Shown here: positions 1-8,702 of the stretch, piece by piece
How positions within the stretch are numbered: position 1 is the first letter of the stretch
How the letters are laid out: every line of letters begins with the position of its first letter
Source: Bradyrhizobium ottawaense
GTDB taxonomy: Bacteria; Pseudomonadota; Alphaproteobacteria; Rhizobiales; Xanthobacteraceae
Assembly: GCF_002278135.3 (NCBI RefSeq)
Contig: NZ_CP029425.2
Span: 1,836,001-1,900,000 of the forward strand
Direction of reading: 5' to 3'
DNA length: 64,000 nucleotides
Made by a program: the position numbers and the translations under genes
The notes under the pieces: generated by a model
Seen by the model: the letters and a program-made list of their open reading frames with translations, nothing else
Told to the model about the DNA's origin: nothing
Database searches by the model: none

Positions 1-97
1 TGCGGACCATGCGTTCGAACATGTCCGGGAACGAGCCGTGCTGCTCCCGATATTTTTGCGGGACCTGTCCGGTCTCGATGATGGTGATGCGTGCCAT
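1..97 (-). CDS. Class I glutamine amidotransferase-like protein (partial, N-terminus)
   Basis: The reverse strand reads from an ATG at 97 out of the left edge, giving about 32 residues that begin MARITIIETGQVP and continue with a PDMFERM segment. This resembles the N-terminus of stand-alone class I glutamine amidotransferases (GMP-synthase GATase-like), which start with a short beta strand, a TG-x-P turn and a 'F/Y-P-x-MFERM' helix. The catalytic Cys-His-Glu triad lies outside the window, so activity cannot be judged. A repeat-derived hairpin separates it from the LysR gene on the same strand. Family assignment rests on one N-terminal block only. Confidence 0.6.
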   Translation of the reverse strand, partial: MARITIIETGQVPQKYREQHGSFPDMFERMVR

Positions 98-122
98 GTG
101 CCCCCCGGAAGGTTGCGAAGCC

Positions 123-224
123 AAAGCGCGATGAGATCAGAATGAATCGTCATCGCGCTTTGTTTGTTGTTCAAGCATGATCTTTCCGGAGAACCGCTTC
201 ACACTTTTCCGGATCATGCTCAGT
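123..224. repeat. Composite dispersed palindromic repeat (two hairpins)
   Basis: Two adjacent palindromes lie here. The first has perfect 12-base arms at 123-134 and 150-161 (AAAGCGCGATGA and its complement). The second has arms at 174-181 and 213-220 (AGCATGAT/ATCATGCT) with an inner TCCGGA pair. The same composite unit is, to my knowledge, scattered through Bradyrhizobium intergenic DNA. It lies downstream of the LysR gene and may act as its terminator, since hairpins are the only structure between the two genes. Confidence 0.7.
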
Positions 225-1146
225 CGCCTTCTGCCCTATATTGCTGGTGTGACGCTGTACGCTCCAGCAGTGCACTTTCCTTGCGGACCTCGTTGAGAAA
301 GGCCTTGGCCAGGCGCGACAGCGGCTCGGCCTCCGACCATAGCATATAGGCGACCGCGTGCGTCGTCGGCGTGAACGGGCGGACAACGAGGCCGCTGCCG
401 CCGTTCTGTCGCGGCGAGTAGGGATCGACCACCGCGGCGCCGACGCCGGCGGCAGCTAACACGCAGGCCGTGTTGCAGTAGCGCACCTCGACGGTTGGCT
501 GAAACGGCGCGCCGGCGCGGGCAAAACTGTCGCGCACGGCCTCACCCAGCCGCGTGCCGCGTTCGAGCCCGATGAAAGGCAGGCCGGACAGATCCGAAGC
601 CGAGATCACGGGCCTTTCGGCGAGCGGGTGCTGCGGCGGCAATACGCACACCATCTCGCCGGTATGCACCACCTCGTGCGCGATGCCGGGATGATGCGTC
701 AGCCCGAGCGCGAAGCCGAGCTCGGCGACACGGCTGAGCACGCCCTCGATGATGCCCTCGTAGCGGCGCACGTCGAAGAACACGCGCGTCTCCGGGCGGC
801 GTCGCAGGAAGCCCGACAGCGCGGAGGGGATGATGCTGTAGGCCAGCGGCGGCGTCGCCACGATGGCAAGGTGCCCGGAGCGGTTCTCGCGCAGATCGCG
901 CACGCGGTTCTCGAGTTTTGCGTGCAGCGCGAAGATCGCCTCGCTCTCCTTGTACAGCGCCATCGCTTCCGCGGTCGGAAACAGCCGGTTGTTGACCCGC
1001 TCGAACAGCGCGAAGCCCGCCTGCGCCTCCATCGTCTTCAGCGCATTGCTGACCGCGGGCTGCGAGAGGGCCAGTTCGTCCGCCGCCGCGACCGTCGTGC
1101 GATGGCGGATGACGGCGCGCAGGATTTCGAGCTGACGCAGGTTCAT
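220..1146 (-). CDS. LysR family transcriptional regulator
   Basis: A 308-residue LysR-type regulator. The N-terminal winged HTH covers about residues 1-60 (MNLRQLEILRAVI, then LSQPAVSNALKTME as recognition helix), followed by a LysR substrate-binding domain to the C-terminus. I chose the ATG at 1146 because the family starts almost immediately before 'LRQLE'; upstream in-frame extension to 1275 would add 43 untypical residues overlapping the promoter region. It is divergent from the D-carbamoylase gene at 1286, with a 139-bp gap, so it is the likely regulator of the island's first operon. The effector is unknown; a hydantoin, carbamoyl amino acid or amino acid is an inference. Confidence 0.9.
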   Translation of the reverse strand: MNLRQLEILRAVIRHRTTVAAADELALSQPAVSNALKTMEAQAGFALFERVNNRLFPTAEAMALYKESEAIFALHAKLENRVRDLRENRSGHLAIVATPPLAYSIIPSALSGFLRRRPETRVFFDVRRYEGIIEGVLSRVAELGFALGLTHHPGIAHEVVHTGEMVCVLPPQHPLAERPVISASDLSGLPFIGLERGTRLGEAVRDSFARAGAPFQPTVEVRYCNTACVLAAAGVGAAVVDPYSPRQNGGSGLVVRPFTPTTHAVAYMLWSEAEPLSRLAKAFLNEVRKESALLERTASHQQYRAEGD

Positions 1147-1285
1147 ATCACTGCCGATTATACTCAGGGCCAAAACATCATAGCAGAACGAATTGATTTT
1201 GCAGCCCCGCTCGCCCGTAATGGCGGCGGATTTGCACGTCGCATCAAAGGGTTCATTCGCCCATTGAGGCAGCACTGCGCACAGA

Positions 1286-2254
1286 TTGGAGGCAAACTTG
1301 GTTCGTGTCCTTCGCGCCGCCGCCGCTCAAATGGGGCCGACGCAAAAAGCCGATACGCGCGAGCATACGTTGTCGCGGATGCTTGCACTGCTGGAGGAGG
1401 CGGCCGGCCGCGGCGCCAGCCTCGTGGTGTTCCCCGAGCTTGCCTTCACCACCTTCTTCCCGCGCTGGCTGCTCGAGGGTGAGGCGCTCGACCGTTATTT
1501 CGAGCGCGGAATGCCGAACCCTGCGGTGGCTAAACTGTTCGATCGTGCGCGGGCGCTGCGCGTCGGCTTCTATGTCGGTTATGCCGAGCAGACCGCTGAC
1601 GGCCGCCGCTACAATTGCGCCATCCTGGTCGATCGCGACGGTGAGATCTTGGGCCGCTATCGCAAGGTTCACCTGCCGGGTTCGGTGGAGCCGCGGCCGG
1701 GCGCACGTTACCAGCAACTCGAGAAACGCTATTTCGAATATGGCGATCTCGGCTTTCCCGCCTTCCGCGCCGGCTCGGCCTGGGCCCACGCCATCATGGG
1801 CATGATGATCTGCAACGATCGCCGCTGGCCGGAATCCTGGCGCGTGCTCGGCCTGCAAGGCGTCGAGCTTGTCTGTATCGGCTACAATTCGGCTGCCTAC
1901 GATCCCAATGGCGGCACCACCGAAGACGGCGCCCTGCGCACCTTCCACTCGACATTGGTGACGCAGGCCAACGCCTACATGAACGCGACCTGGGCGATCT
2001 CGGTGGCGAAGGCGGGCGAGGAGGACGGCTCCGGACTGATCGGCGGCTCCTGCATCGTCGATCCGAATGGGCGCATCGTCGCGCAGGCGCAGACGCTCGC
2101 AGATGAAGTGATCGTCGCCGACATCGATCTCGACCTGTGTCGCCAGGGCAAGGACAAGATGTTCAACTTCGCCGCCCACCGGCGGCCGGAGCAATACAGG
2201 GTGATCACTGAACGTGCAGGCGTCATCGAGCCGGCCGTTCTCGATGCGGATTGA
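1286..2254 (+). CDS. N-carbamoyl-D-amino-acid hydrolase (nitrilase superfamily)
   Basis: This cytoplasmic carbon-nitrogen hydrolase should split N-carbamoyl-D-amino acids into D-amino acid, CO2 and NH3. The nitrilase triad is visible: Glu51 in FPELAFTTFFPR, Lys127 in YRKVHLPG and Cys176 in MICNDRRWPE. The FFPRW, LEKRYFE and ICNDRRWPE blocks are typical of D-carbamoylases rather than generic nitrilases, and 322 residues is slightly longer than the roughly 304-residue norm. The reading frame has no early ATG; a TTG at 1286 (or 1298) must start it, preceded by weak Shine-Dalgarno sequence, so the exact start is uncertain. It leads an apparent operon running to about 10 kb with an amino-acid importer, a racemase and amidohydrolases. 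beta-Ureidopropionase-type activity is the alternative. Confidence 0.85.
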   Translation: MEANLVRVLRAAAAQMGPTQKADTREHTLSRMLALLEEAAGRGASLVVFPELAFTTFFPRWLLEGEALDRYFERGMPNPAVAKLFDRARALRVGFYVGYAEQTADGRRYNCAILVDRDGEILGRYRKVHLPGSVEPRPGARYQQLEKRYFEYGDLGFPAFRAGSAWAHAIMGMMICNDRRWPESWRVLGLQGVELVCIGYNSAAYDPNGGTTEDGALRTFHSTLVTQANAYMNATWAISVAKAGEEDGSGLIGGSCIVDPNGRIVAQAQTLADEVIVADIDLDLCRQGKDKMFNFAAHRRPEQYRVITERAGVIEPAVLDAD

Positions 2255-2293
2255 TTTCAAACGGCCGGTTGCGGCGTTGGCAAAGGAGCTGAC

Positions 2294-3121
2294 ATGACAC
2301 GCCTTTCGCATTTCCTCGCCCTTGCAACCCTGGCTGCCGCGACGTCGGCACAGGCGGCCGAGCTTCCCGCGGAGATCAAGCAGGCGGGCACGCTGAAGCT
2401 CACGGTCAACTCCACCTATGCGCCGATGGAGTATCGCGATCCCGCGACCAATGAGCTGGTCGGGCTCGACATCGATCTTGCCAACGAGCTCGCCAAGCGG
2501 CTCGGCGGCCTCAAGATCGTCTGGAGCGAGACGCCTTTCGCCGAGCTGATCCCTTCGCTGCAGACCAAGCGCGCCGACTTCATCATCTCCGGCATCTCGG
2601 ACCGGGCCTCGCGGCGCGAGACCGCCGATTTCGTCGATTACCTCCAGACCGGCCCGCAATTCTTCGTCGTGGCGGACAATGGAGCCAAAGACGCGACCGA
2701 TCTCTGCGGCAAGAAGGTCGGCACCACCCGCAGCACCAGCTTCCCGGTCGAGATCGAGAAGTGGAGCAAGCAGAATTGCGAGCCGGCCGGCAAGCCTGCC
2801 ATCCAGTACGTCCCCGGCGAGAACTCGATCGACGTCCGCAACCAGCTCAAGCAAGGCCGCATCGATGCCGCCGTGCAGGGCAGCGAGACGCTGCCTTACG
2901 CGCAAACGCAGGAGCCCGGCAAATACCGCGTCGTCGGCGAGCCCTTCGCCAAAGGCTATCAAGGCATCATGTTCCGCAAGGACGATGCCGCCCTGCGCGA
3001 GGTCGTGACCGAGAAGCTCACCGCCATGATCGCCGATGGCTCCTACAAGGCGGTTCTCGACAAATGGGGCTTAGGGGCCAACGCGGTCGCCCAGCCCATG
3101 CTCAACGCGGCGCCGCAATGA
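2294..3121 (+). CDS. Amino-acid ABC transporter substrate-binding protein (copy 1)
   Basis: A 275-residue periplasmic binding protein of the polar amino-acid (SBP_bac_3) family. An N-terminal Sec signal peptide ends near residue 21 (ATSAQA), then the ELPAEIKQAGTLKL and YAPMEYRDPATNELVG blocks form lobe 1. A strong ribosome site (AAAGGAG) precedes the ATG. Its stop overlaps the permease start by 4 bases (ATGA), indicating translational coupling. A close paralog lies at 4751-5566 on the other side of the permease and ATPase, so one importer may be served by two receptors. Given its neighbours the ligand is probably an amino acid, carbamoyl amino acid or small cyclic ureide. Confidence 0.9.
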   Translation: MTRLSHFLALATLAAATSAQAAELPAEIKQAGTLKLTVNSTYAPMEYRDPATNELVGLDIDLANELAKRLGGLKIVWSETPFAELIPSLQTKRADFIISGISDRASRRETADFVDYLQTGPQFFVVADNGAKDATDLCGKKVGTTRSTSFPVEIEKWSKQNCEPAGKPAIQYVPGENSIDVRNQLKQGRIDAAVQGSETLPYAQTQEPGKYRVVGEPFAKGYQGIMFRKDDAALREVVTEKLTAMIADGSYKAVLDKWGLGANAVAQPMLNAAPQ

Positions 3122-3971
3122 AGCCGGCGCCGGCACTCGCGGAAGGTTTCCCTGATCTGTCGGGGATGAGGATCGCGCGCGAGCCGCACTGGTTTCGCTG
3201 GCTCAGCGCCGCGCTCATCATTCTCGTGCTCGCGGCCATTGCGCGCGCGTTTGCGAACGGGCAGATCGAATGGTCCTATGTCAGCCGCTTCCTGACCGCA
3301 AAAGTCATTCTCGAAGGCATCGTCAACACCATGGTGATGGCGGTGCTGGCGATGACGCTCGGCATCGTCCTGGGCATCATCGTCGCGATCATGCGGCTGT
3401 CGCCCAATCCGGTGCTGAAGACGGCCGCCGCCGGCTACACGTGGCTGTTCCGCGGCACGCCGCTGATCCTGCAGCTGCTGCTCTGGTTCAACCTCGCGCT
3501 GGTGTTCCCGACCATCGGCATTCCCGGCTTGTGGAGCGCGCGCGCCGTTGACGTCATGACGCCGTTCCTTGCCGCGCTGCTCGGGCTCGGCATCAACCAG
3601 GGCGCCTACACCTCCGAGGTGATGCGCGCCGGCATGTTGTCGGTCGACATCGGGCAGTATGAAGCGGCGCAGGCGATCGGCATGGGACGGTTGCGCGCGC
3701 TGCGGCGGATCGTGCTGCCGCAGGCGATGCGCGTGGTGATCCCGCCGCTCGGCAACGAGTTCATCGGCATGGTGAAGGCGACCTCGCTTGCGAGCGTGAT
3801 CCAGTATCCGGAGCTGCTGCACAACGCCGAAAACATCTACTACGCCAATTCCCGCGTGATCGAGCTCTTGATCGTCGCCGGGCTCTGGTACCTGCTCGTG
3901 GTCTCGATCCTGACCCCGCTCCAGATGCTGCTCGAACGCCGTTTTGCGCGCGGCACATTGCGGCTCGCGCG

Positions 3972-3975
<4 letters not shown>
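3118..3975 (+). CDS. Amino-acid ABC transporter permease
   Basis: A 285-residue inner-membrane permease of the HisM/GlnP type. A cytoplasmic N-terminus of about 25 residues precedes five or so hydrophobic helices. The EAA loop is visible as [17 protein letters not shown], which docks the ATPase. Only one permease gene is present, so it probably works as a homodimer. The ATG at 3118 overlaps the upstream stop (ATGA), and the downstream ATPase start at 3972 again overlaps the stop, so the three genes form one tightly coupled unit. Reading the frame further upstream would overrun the binding protein and is not justified. Confidence 0.9.
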
Positions 3976-4736
<761 letters not shown>

Positions 4737-4750
4737 ATGGGAGCGTGTTG

Positions 4751-5566
4751 ATGAAGAGACTTTTGGTTGCGGCGGCGTTCCTCGGCGTCATGAGTGTGCC
4801 CGCGATGGCGATCGATCTGCCCGCGGAGATCACCAAGCGGGGCAGCATCAAGGTGGCGCTGGTGCCGAACTATCCGCCGATGGAGTTCCGCGATCCCGCG
4901 ACCAACGCGCTGTCCGGCTTCGACATCGATCTCGGTGAAGCCATCGGCCGCAAGCTCGGCGTCAAGATCGAATGGACCGAAACTAGCTTTGCCGAGTTCA
5001 TGCCGTCGATCTCGACGGGGCGCGTGGACGCCATCCTGTCCGGCTTCACCGACTATGCCAGCCGGCACGAGGTCGCGTCCTTCGTCGATTATCTGCGCAG
5101 CGGTCCGCAGTTCTTCGTGCAGCAGTCGCGCAAGGCTGAGTTCAAGGACGCCGCATCGCTCTGCGGCAAGAAGGTCGGAGCCAGTCGCCGCACCATGTTC
5201 CCGGCGCAAATCGCGGCGTGGAGCGAAAAGAACTGCGGCAGCAGTCCGATTCAGTTCGTCGGCACCGACGGCTCAGCCGACGCCCGCACCCAGCTCAGGC
5301 AGGGCCGCATCGATGCCGCCGCCCAGGGCAACGAGACGCTGCCTTACATCATGGATCTCGAGCCCGGCACCTATGCAACGGTGGGCGAGCCCATCGCACA
5401 GCAATTCACCGGCATCGCGCTGCCGGTCAAGGAAAAGGCGTTGCAGCAGGCGATGCTGGAGGCGGTCGACGCGCTGATCGCGGACGGCACCTATCGCACG
5501 CTGCTCGCCAAGTGGAAACTGACGGACAACGCACTCGAGAAGGCGACCATCAATGCTGGACAGTAA
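4751..5566 (+). CDS. Amino-acid ABC transporter substrate-binding protein (copy 2)
   Basis: A 271-residue SBP_bac_3 protein with a signal peptide ending after VPAMA. It is clearly paralogous to the 2294-3121 product: both share LPAEI, PMEYRDPATN/PMEFRDPATN, FVDYL-x-GPQFFV and QGRIDAA blocks. I chose the ATG at 4751 over the GTG at 4745 and TTG at 4748 because GGGAG at 4739-4743 is then spaced 7 bases away. The gene overlaps the next by 14 bases. Divergence of the ligand pocket would broaden the importer's substrate range; this is inference. Confidence 0.88.
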   Translation: MKRLLVAAAFLGVMSVPAMAIDLPAEITKRGSIKVALVPNYPPMEFRDPATNALSGFDIDLGEAIGRKLGVKIEWTETSFAEFMPSISTGRVDAILSGFTDYASRHEVASFVDYLRSGPQFFVQQSRKAEFKDAASLCGKKVGASRRTMFPAQIAAWSEKNCGSSPIQFVGTDGSADARTQLRQGRIDAAAQGNETLPYIMDLEPGTYATVGEPIAQQFTGIALPVKEKALQQAMLEAVDALIADGTYRTLLAKWKLTDNALEKATINAGQ

Positions 5567-6437
5567 AGCACTCCAAAGCATCCCGCTCGTCCCGGCCAAC
5601 ACCGCGGATCCCGCGCCGGACTATCCCTGGCCGAAGCCGTACAATTCGGCGATGTTCCTGTCGTTCGACGTGGACGCCGAGAGCGCGTGGACCAGCAAGG
5701 ACGCAGGTCACGCCCAGCGGCTCATCACCATGAGCTATGGCGGCTATGAGGCCCGTGTCGGCACGCCCAAGCTGCTGGAGCTGCTCGACCAGCTCGATCT
5801 CAAGGCGACTTTCTTCGTCACGGGATGGTCGGTCGATGCGCATCCCGCGATGGCCGAGTCCATCCTCAAGGCCGGCCACGAGATCGGACATCACGGCTAT
5901 CATCATCTCCTGCCCGATCCCGGCGATCCCTGGATCGAGGAGGAGCTGGCGCGCGGTTTCGAGGCGCTGAAGCGCCGGCTCGGCGTGAAGCCGACCGGCT
6001 ATCGCGCGCCCTATGGCGAGTTCACCGAGGAGCTGCGGGTGGCGCTGGTGCGTCACGGCATCGTCTATACCTCCTCGTTCCGCGACGACGTGCGGCCCTA
6101 TCGCCATCGTCTTGCCGACGGCAAGCCCGGCACGATCGAGCTGCCGGTGACCGCGAGCTATGACGACTGGATGCATGGTCTCTCCGCCCGCTTCAGCCCG
6201 CGCTCGATCTTCCCCAAGGAGCACGTGCTCTCGATCTGGAAGGACGAACTCGACGAGGTCCGCGACTGGGGCGCGATGGTGACGACGGTCCTGCATCCGC
6301 AATGCAGCGGCCGTCCGATGCGGCTGCGGCTGCTGCGCGAGTTCCTGACCTACGCAAAATCGTGCCCGGACGTTTGGATCACGACCGGCGAGAAGATCGC
6401 GGAGAACTTCCTGCGGCATGAGGCCGGTAACCGTTAG
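5553..6437 (+). CDS. Polysaccharide deacetylase-fold amidohydrolase (NodB/PuuE-like)
   Basis: A 294-residue NodB-fold hydrolase without a signal peptide, so cytoplasmic. The first metal motif is FDVDAES (Asp ligand) near residue 35, the second is GHEIGHHGYHH with an HxxxH pair, and GYRAPYGEFT is the third motif. Cytoplasmic members of this family include peptidoglycan-deacetylase-like proteins (HP0310 type), cyclic imidases and PuuE allantoinase, which open imide or hydantoin-type rings. Its position between an amino-acid importer and a hydantoin/Asp/Glu racemase, in one operon with a D-carbamoylase, argues for a ring-opening amidohydrolase rather than a cell-wall enzyme. It overlaps the binding-protein gene by 14 bases. 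Substrate is inferred, not shown. Confidence 0.8.
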   Translation: MLDSKALQSIPLVPANTADPAPDYPWPKPYNSAMFLSFDVDAESAWTSKDAGHAQRLITMSYGGYEARVGTPKLLELLDQLDLKATFFVTGWSVDAHPAMAESILKAGHEIGHHGYHHLLPDPGDPWIEEELARGFEALKRRLGVKPTGYRAPYGEFTEELRVALVRHGIVYTSSFRDDVRPYRHRLADGKPGTIELPVTASYDDWMHGLSARFSPRSIFPKEHVLSIWKDELDEVRDWGAMVTTVLHPQCSGRPMRLRLLREFLTYAKSCPDVWITTGEKIAENFLRHEAGNR

Positions 6438-6445
6438 GGAGCGCC

Positions 6446-7096
6446 ATGACCCGCATTCTCGTCATCAACCCGAACTCCTCGGCGTCGGTAACGGCGGCGA
6501 TCGACGAGGCGGTCGCGCCGCTGCGGATCGCCGGCGGACCTGACATCGAGGTCGTCGGCCTTGCCGAGGGGCCTCCGGGCATCAGCTCGCAGCGCGATGC
6601 CGATAGCGTCGTCATGCCGCTGGTGAATCGTGTGTCGCGCGACGACGCCGATGCCTTCGTGCTCGCTTGCTTCAGCGATCCAGGTTTGCATGCGGTGCGC
6701 GAGGCTGCCGGCGGCCGTCCGGTGATGGGCATCGCCGAGTGCGGCATCTTTCGCGCGCTGATGCTCGGCGAACGTTTCGGCATCATCGCGCTGTCGCCGT
6801 CGAGCATCCGGCGCCAGCAACGGATGGTGCGGGTGATGGGCGTCGACGGCCGCTATGCCGGAAGCTGGTCGGTCGGCGCGAGCGCAGCTGAGACCGCAGC
6901 CGCCGATATCCGGGGACGATTGATCGAGGCCGGCCGCGCGCTGGTCATGCAATCCCGCGCCGATGTCGTGGTGATGGGCTGCGCCGGCATGGCCTCGCAC
7001 CGCGCGGCAATTGCGGAGGCGATCGGCGTGCCCGTGGTTGAACCGGCGCAGCAGGCGGTAGCGGCTGCGATCGGCGCGATCTTGTTGAATACGTAA
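6446..7096 (+). CDS. Hydantoin/aspartate/glutamate racemase family protein
   Basis: A 216-residue member of the Asp/Glu/hydantoin racemase superfamily. It begins ILVINPNSSASVT, the hallmark substrate-binding start of hydantoin racemases. The two catalytic cysteines are visible in VLACFSDPG (about residue 74) and VMGCAGM (about residue 177). It would interconvert D- and L-5-substituted hydantoins or a related alpha-carbon centre. The ATG follows an AGGGA site. It lies 8 bases downstream of the NodB-fold hydrolase and in the same operon as a D-carbamoylase, the classical partner of hydantoin racemase. Arylmalonate decarboxylase-like or maleate isomerase functions are less likely alternatives. 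Confidence 0.88.
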   Translation: MTRILVINPNSSASVTAAIDEAVAPLRIAGGPDIEVVGLAEGPPGISSQRDADSVVMPLVNRVSRDDADAFVLACFSDPGLHAVREAAGGRPVMGIAECGIFRALMLGERFGIIALSPSSIRRQQRMVRVMGVDGRYAGSWSVGASAAETAAADIRGRLIEAGRALVMQSRADVVVMGCAGMASHRAAIAEAIGVPVVEPAQQAVAAAIGAILLNT

Positions 7097-7118
7097 GACC
7101 CTTCAGGAGCCTTCTGTA

Positions 7119-8702
7119 ATGCCCATCTCCCGCCGTTCGCTCCTCAAGGCCGCCGCAGCCATGCCGGCACTTTCGTTTCCGGGCATCGTCCGCGCCGAAT
7201 CCCAGTCCACGCTGCGCTTCATCCCTGTGATCGATCTCGCCTTCGTCGATCCCATCTACTCGACCGCGCAAGTGTCGCGGAACCACGGCTTCATGGTCTA
7301 CGACACGCTCTATGGCATGAGCGCCTCGCTCCAGGTCTCGCCGCAGATGCTGTCGGGCCACGTCATCTCCGGTGACGGGCTGCAATGGGATCTCAGCTTG
7401 CGCGACGGCCTGTTCTGGCACGATGGCGAGCGCGTGCTCGCGCGCGACTGCGTGGCGAGCATCCGCCGCTGGGCCGCGCGCGACGGCTTTGGCGGCGAGC
7501 TGATGGAGGCGACCGACGAGCTGTCCGCCGCCGACGATCGCACCATCCGCTTCCGTCTCAAGCGTCCGTTCCCGCTGCTGCCGCAGGCGCTCGGCAAGGC
7601 CGCGATCAATGCCTGCTTCATGATGCCGGAGCGGCTGGCGAGCCAGGATCCGTTCAAGCCGCTGACCGAGGTGATCGGCAGCGGCCCGTTCCGCTACCTC
7701 GCCGACGAGCGCGTGCAGGGCGCGCGCAACGCCTACGCCAAATTCGAGCGCTATCAGCCCCGCACCGACGGCAAGCCGGATTGGACCGCGGGCCCGAAGA
7801 TCGTGCACTACGACCGCGTGGTCTGGACCACCACGCCCGATGCCGGCACCGGCGTCGCCGCGCTGCAGACCGGCGAGCAGGACTGGCAGGAGACCACGCC
7901 GCACGATCTGTTGCCGGTGATCAAGGCCGCCGGTGACATTGAGACGCGCATCCTCGATCCCAGAGGTTACGCCTGCATGCTGCGGCTCAATCACCTGCAG
8001 CCGCCGTTCGACAATCCCGCCATCCGCCGTGCGCTGCTCGGTGCGATCGACCAGTCCGCGTTCATGACGGCGGTCGCCGGTGTCGATCCCGCCTTTCAGG
8101 TCTCGCCGATCGGCTACTTCGCGCCCGGTACGCCGATGGCGAGCGAGGTCGGCCTCGATGTGTTCCGCGGGCCCCGCGACTACGCCAGGGTCAAGGCCGA
8201 CCTGAAGGCGGCCGGCTACAAGGGCGAGAAGATCGTGGTGCTCGTGCCCACCAATTCGTTGGCGCAGAAACCGCTCGGCGAGATCGCGGTCGATAGCTTG
8301 CGCAAGGCCGGCATGAACGTCGAATATGCCGGGCTCGATTTCGCCGTCGTGTTACAGCGCCAGCTCAAGAAGGATCCGGTCGGGCAGGGCGGCTGGAGCG
8401 CGGCGGTCGGCAATTGGCAGGGCATCGACTGGCTCAATCCGGCCGGCAACACCAACATCCGCGGCGAGGGCAAGGTCGCCGGCTGGTATGCGAGCGAGAA
8501 GATGGGGGCCTTGCGCAGCCAATGGCTGGCGGCCTCCGAGCTCGCCGAGCAGCAGCGCATCTGCCGCGAGATCCAGGCAGTGGCGTTCGAGGAAATCCCC
8601 TATATTCCGATCGGCCTGTACAAGCAGCCGACCGCCTATCGCAAGGCCATCACCGGCATTCTCGACGGCACCGCCGTCTTCTGGAACGTACGCCCCGCAT
8701 GA
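7119..8702 (+). CDS. ABC transporter substrate-binding protein, family 5 (peptide/nickel type)
   Basis: A 527-residue periplasmic binding protein of the SBP_bac_5 family. The N-terminus MPISRRSLLKAAAAMP is a twin-arginine signal (SRRSLLK). The domain includes NHGFMVYDTLYGM and the family's 'SGPFRY' block. An AGGAG site precedes the ATG. No family-5 permeases or ATPases are nearby, so it is an orphan receptor that either recruits an importer encoded elsewhere or feeds the local one. Its stop overlaps the amidohydrolase start by 4 bases (ATGA), tying it to this pathway. Confidence 0.9.
   Translation: MPISRRSLLKAAAAMPALSFPGIVRAESQSTLRFIPVIDLAFVDPIYSTAQVSRNHGFMVYDTLYGMSASLQVSPQMLSGHVISGDGLQWDLSLRDGLFWHDGERVLARDCVASIRRWAARDGFGGELMEATDELSAADDRTIRFRLKRPFPLLPQALGKAAINACFMMPERLASQDPFKPLTEVIGSGPFRYLADERVQGARNAYAKFERYQPRTDGKPDWTAGPKIVHYDRVVWTTTPDAGTGVAALQTGEQDWQETTPHDLLPVIKAAGDIETRILDPRGYACMLRLNHLQPPFDNPAIRRALLGAIDQSAFMTAVAGVDPAFQVSPIGYFAPGTPMASEVGLDVFRGPRDYARVKADLKAAGYKGEKIVVLVPTNSLAQKPLGEIAVDSLRKAGMNVEYAGLDFAVVLQRQLKKDPVGQGGWSAAVGNWQGIDWLNPAGNTNIRGEGKVAGWYASEKMGALRSQWLAASELAEQQRICREIQAVAFEEIPYIPIGLYKQPTAYRKAITGILDGTAVFWNVRPA

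Noticed and set aside
1253..2962. A 569-codon open frame on the minus strand
   Set aside because: It lies antisense to the D-carbamoylase and binding-protein genes, has shadow-type composition (Arg/Gly/Asp/Ala) and no family motif.
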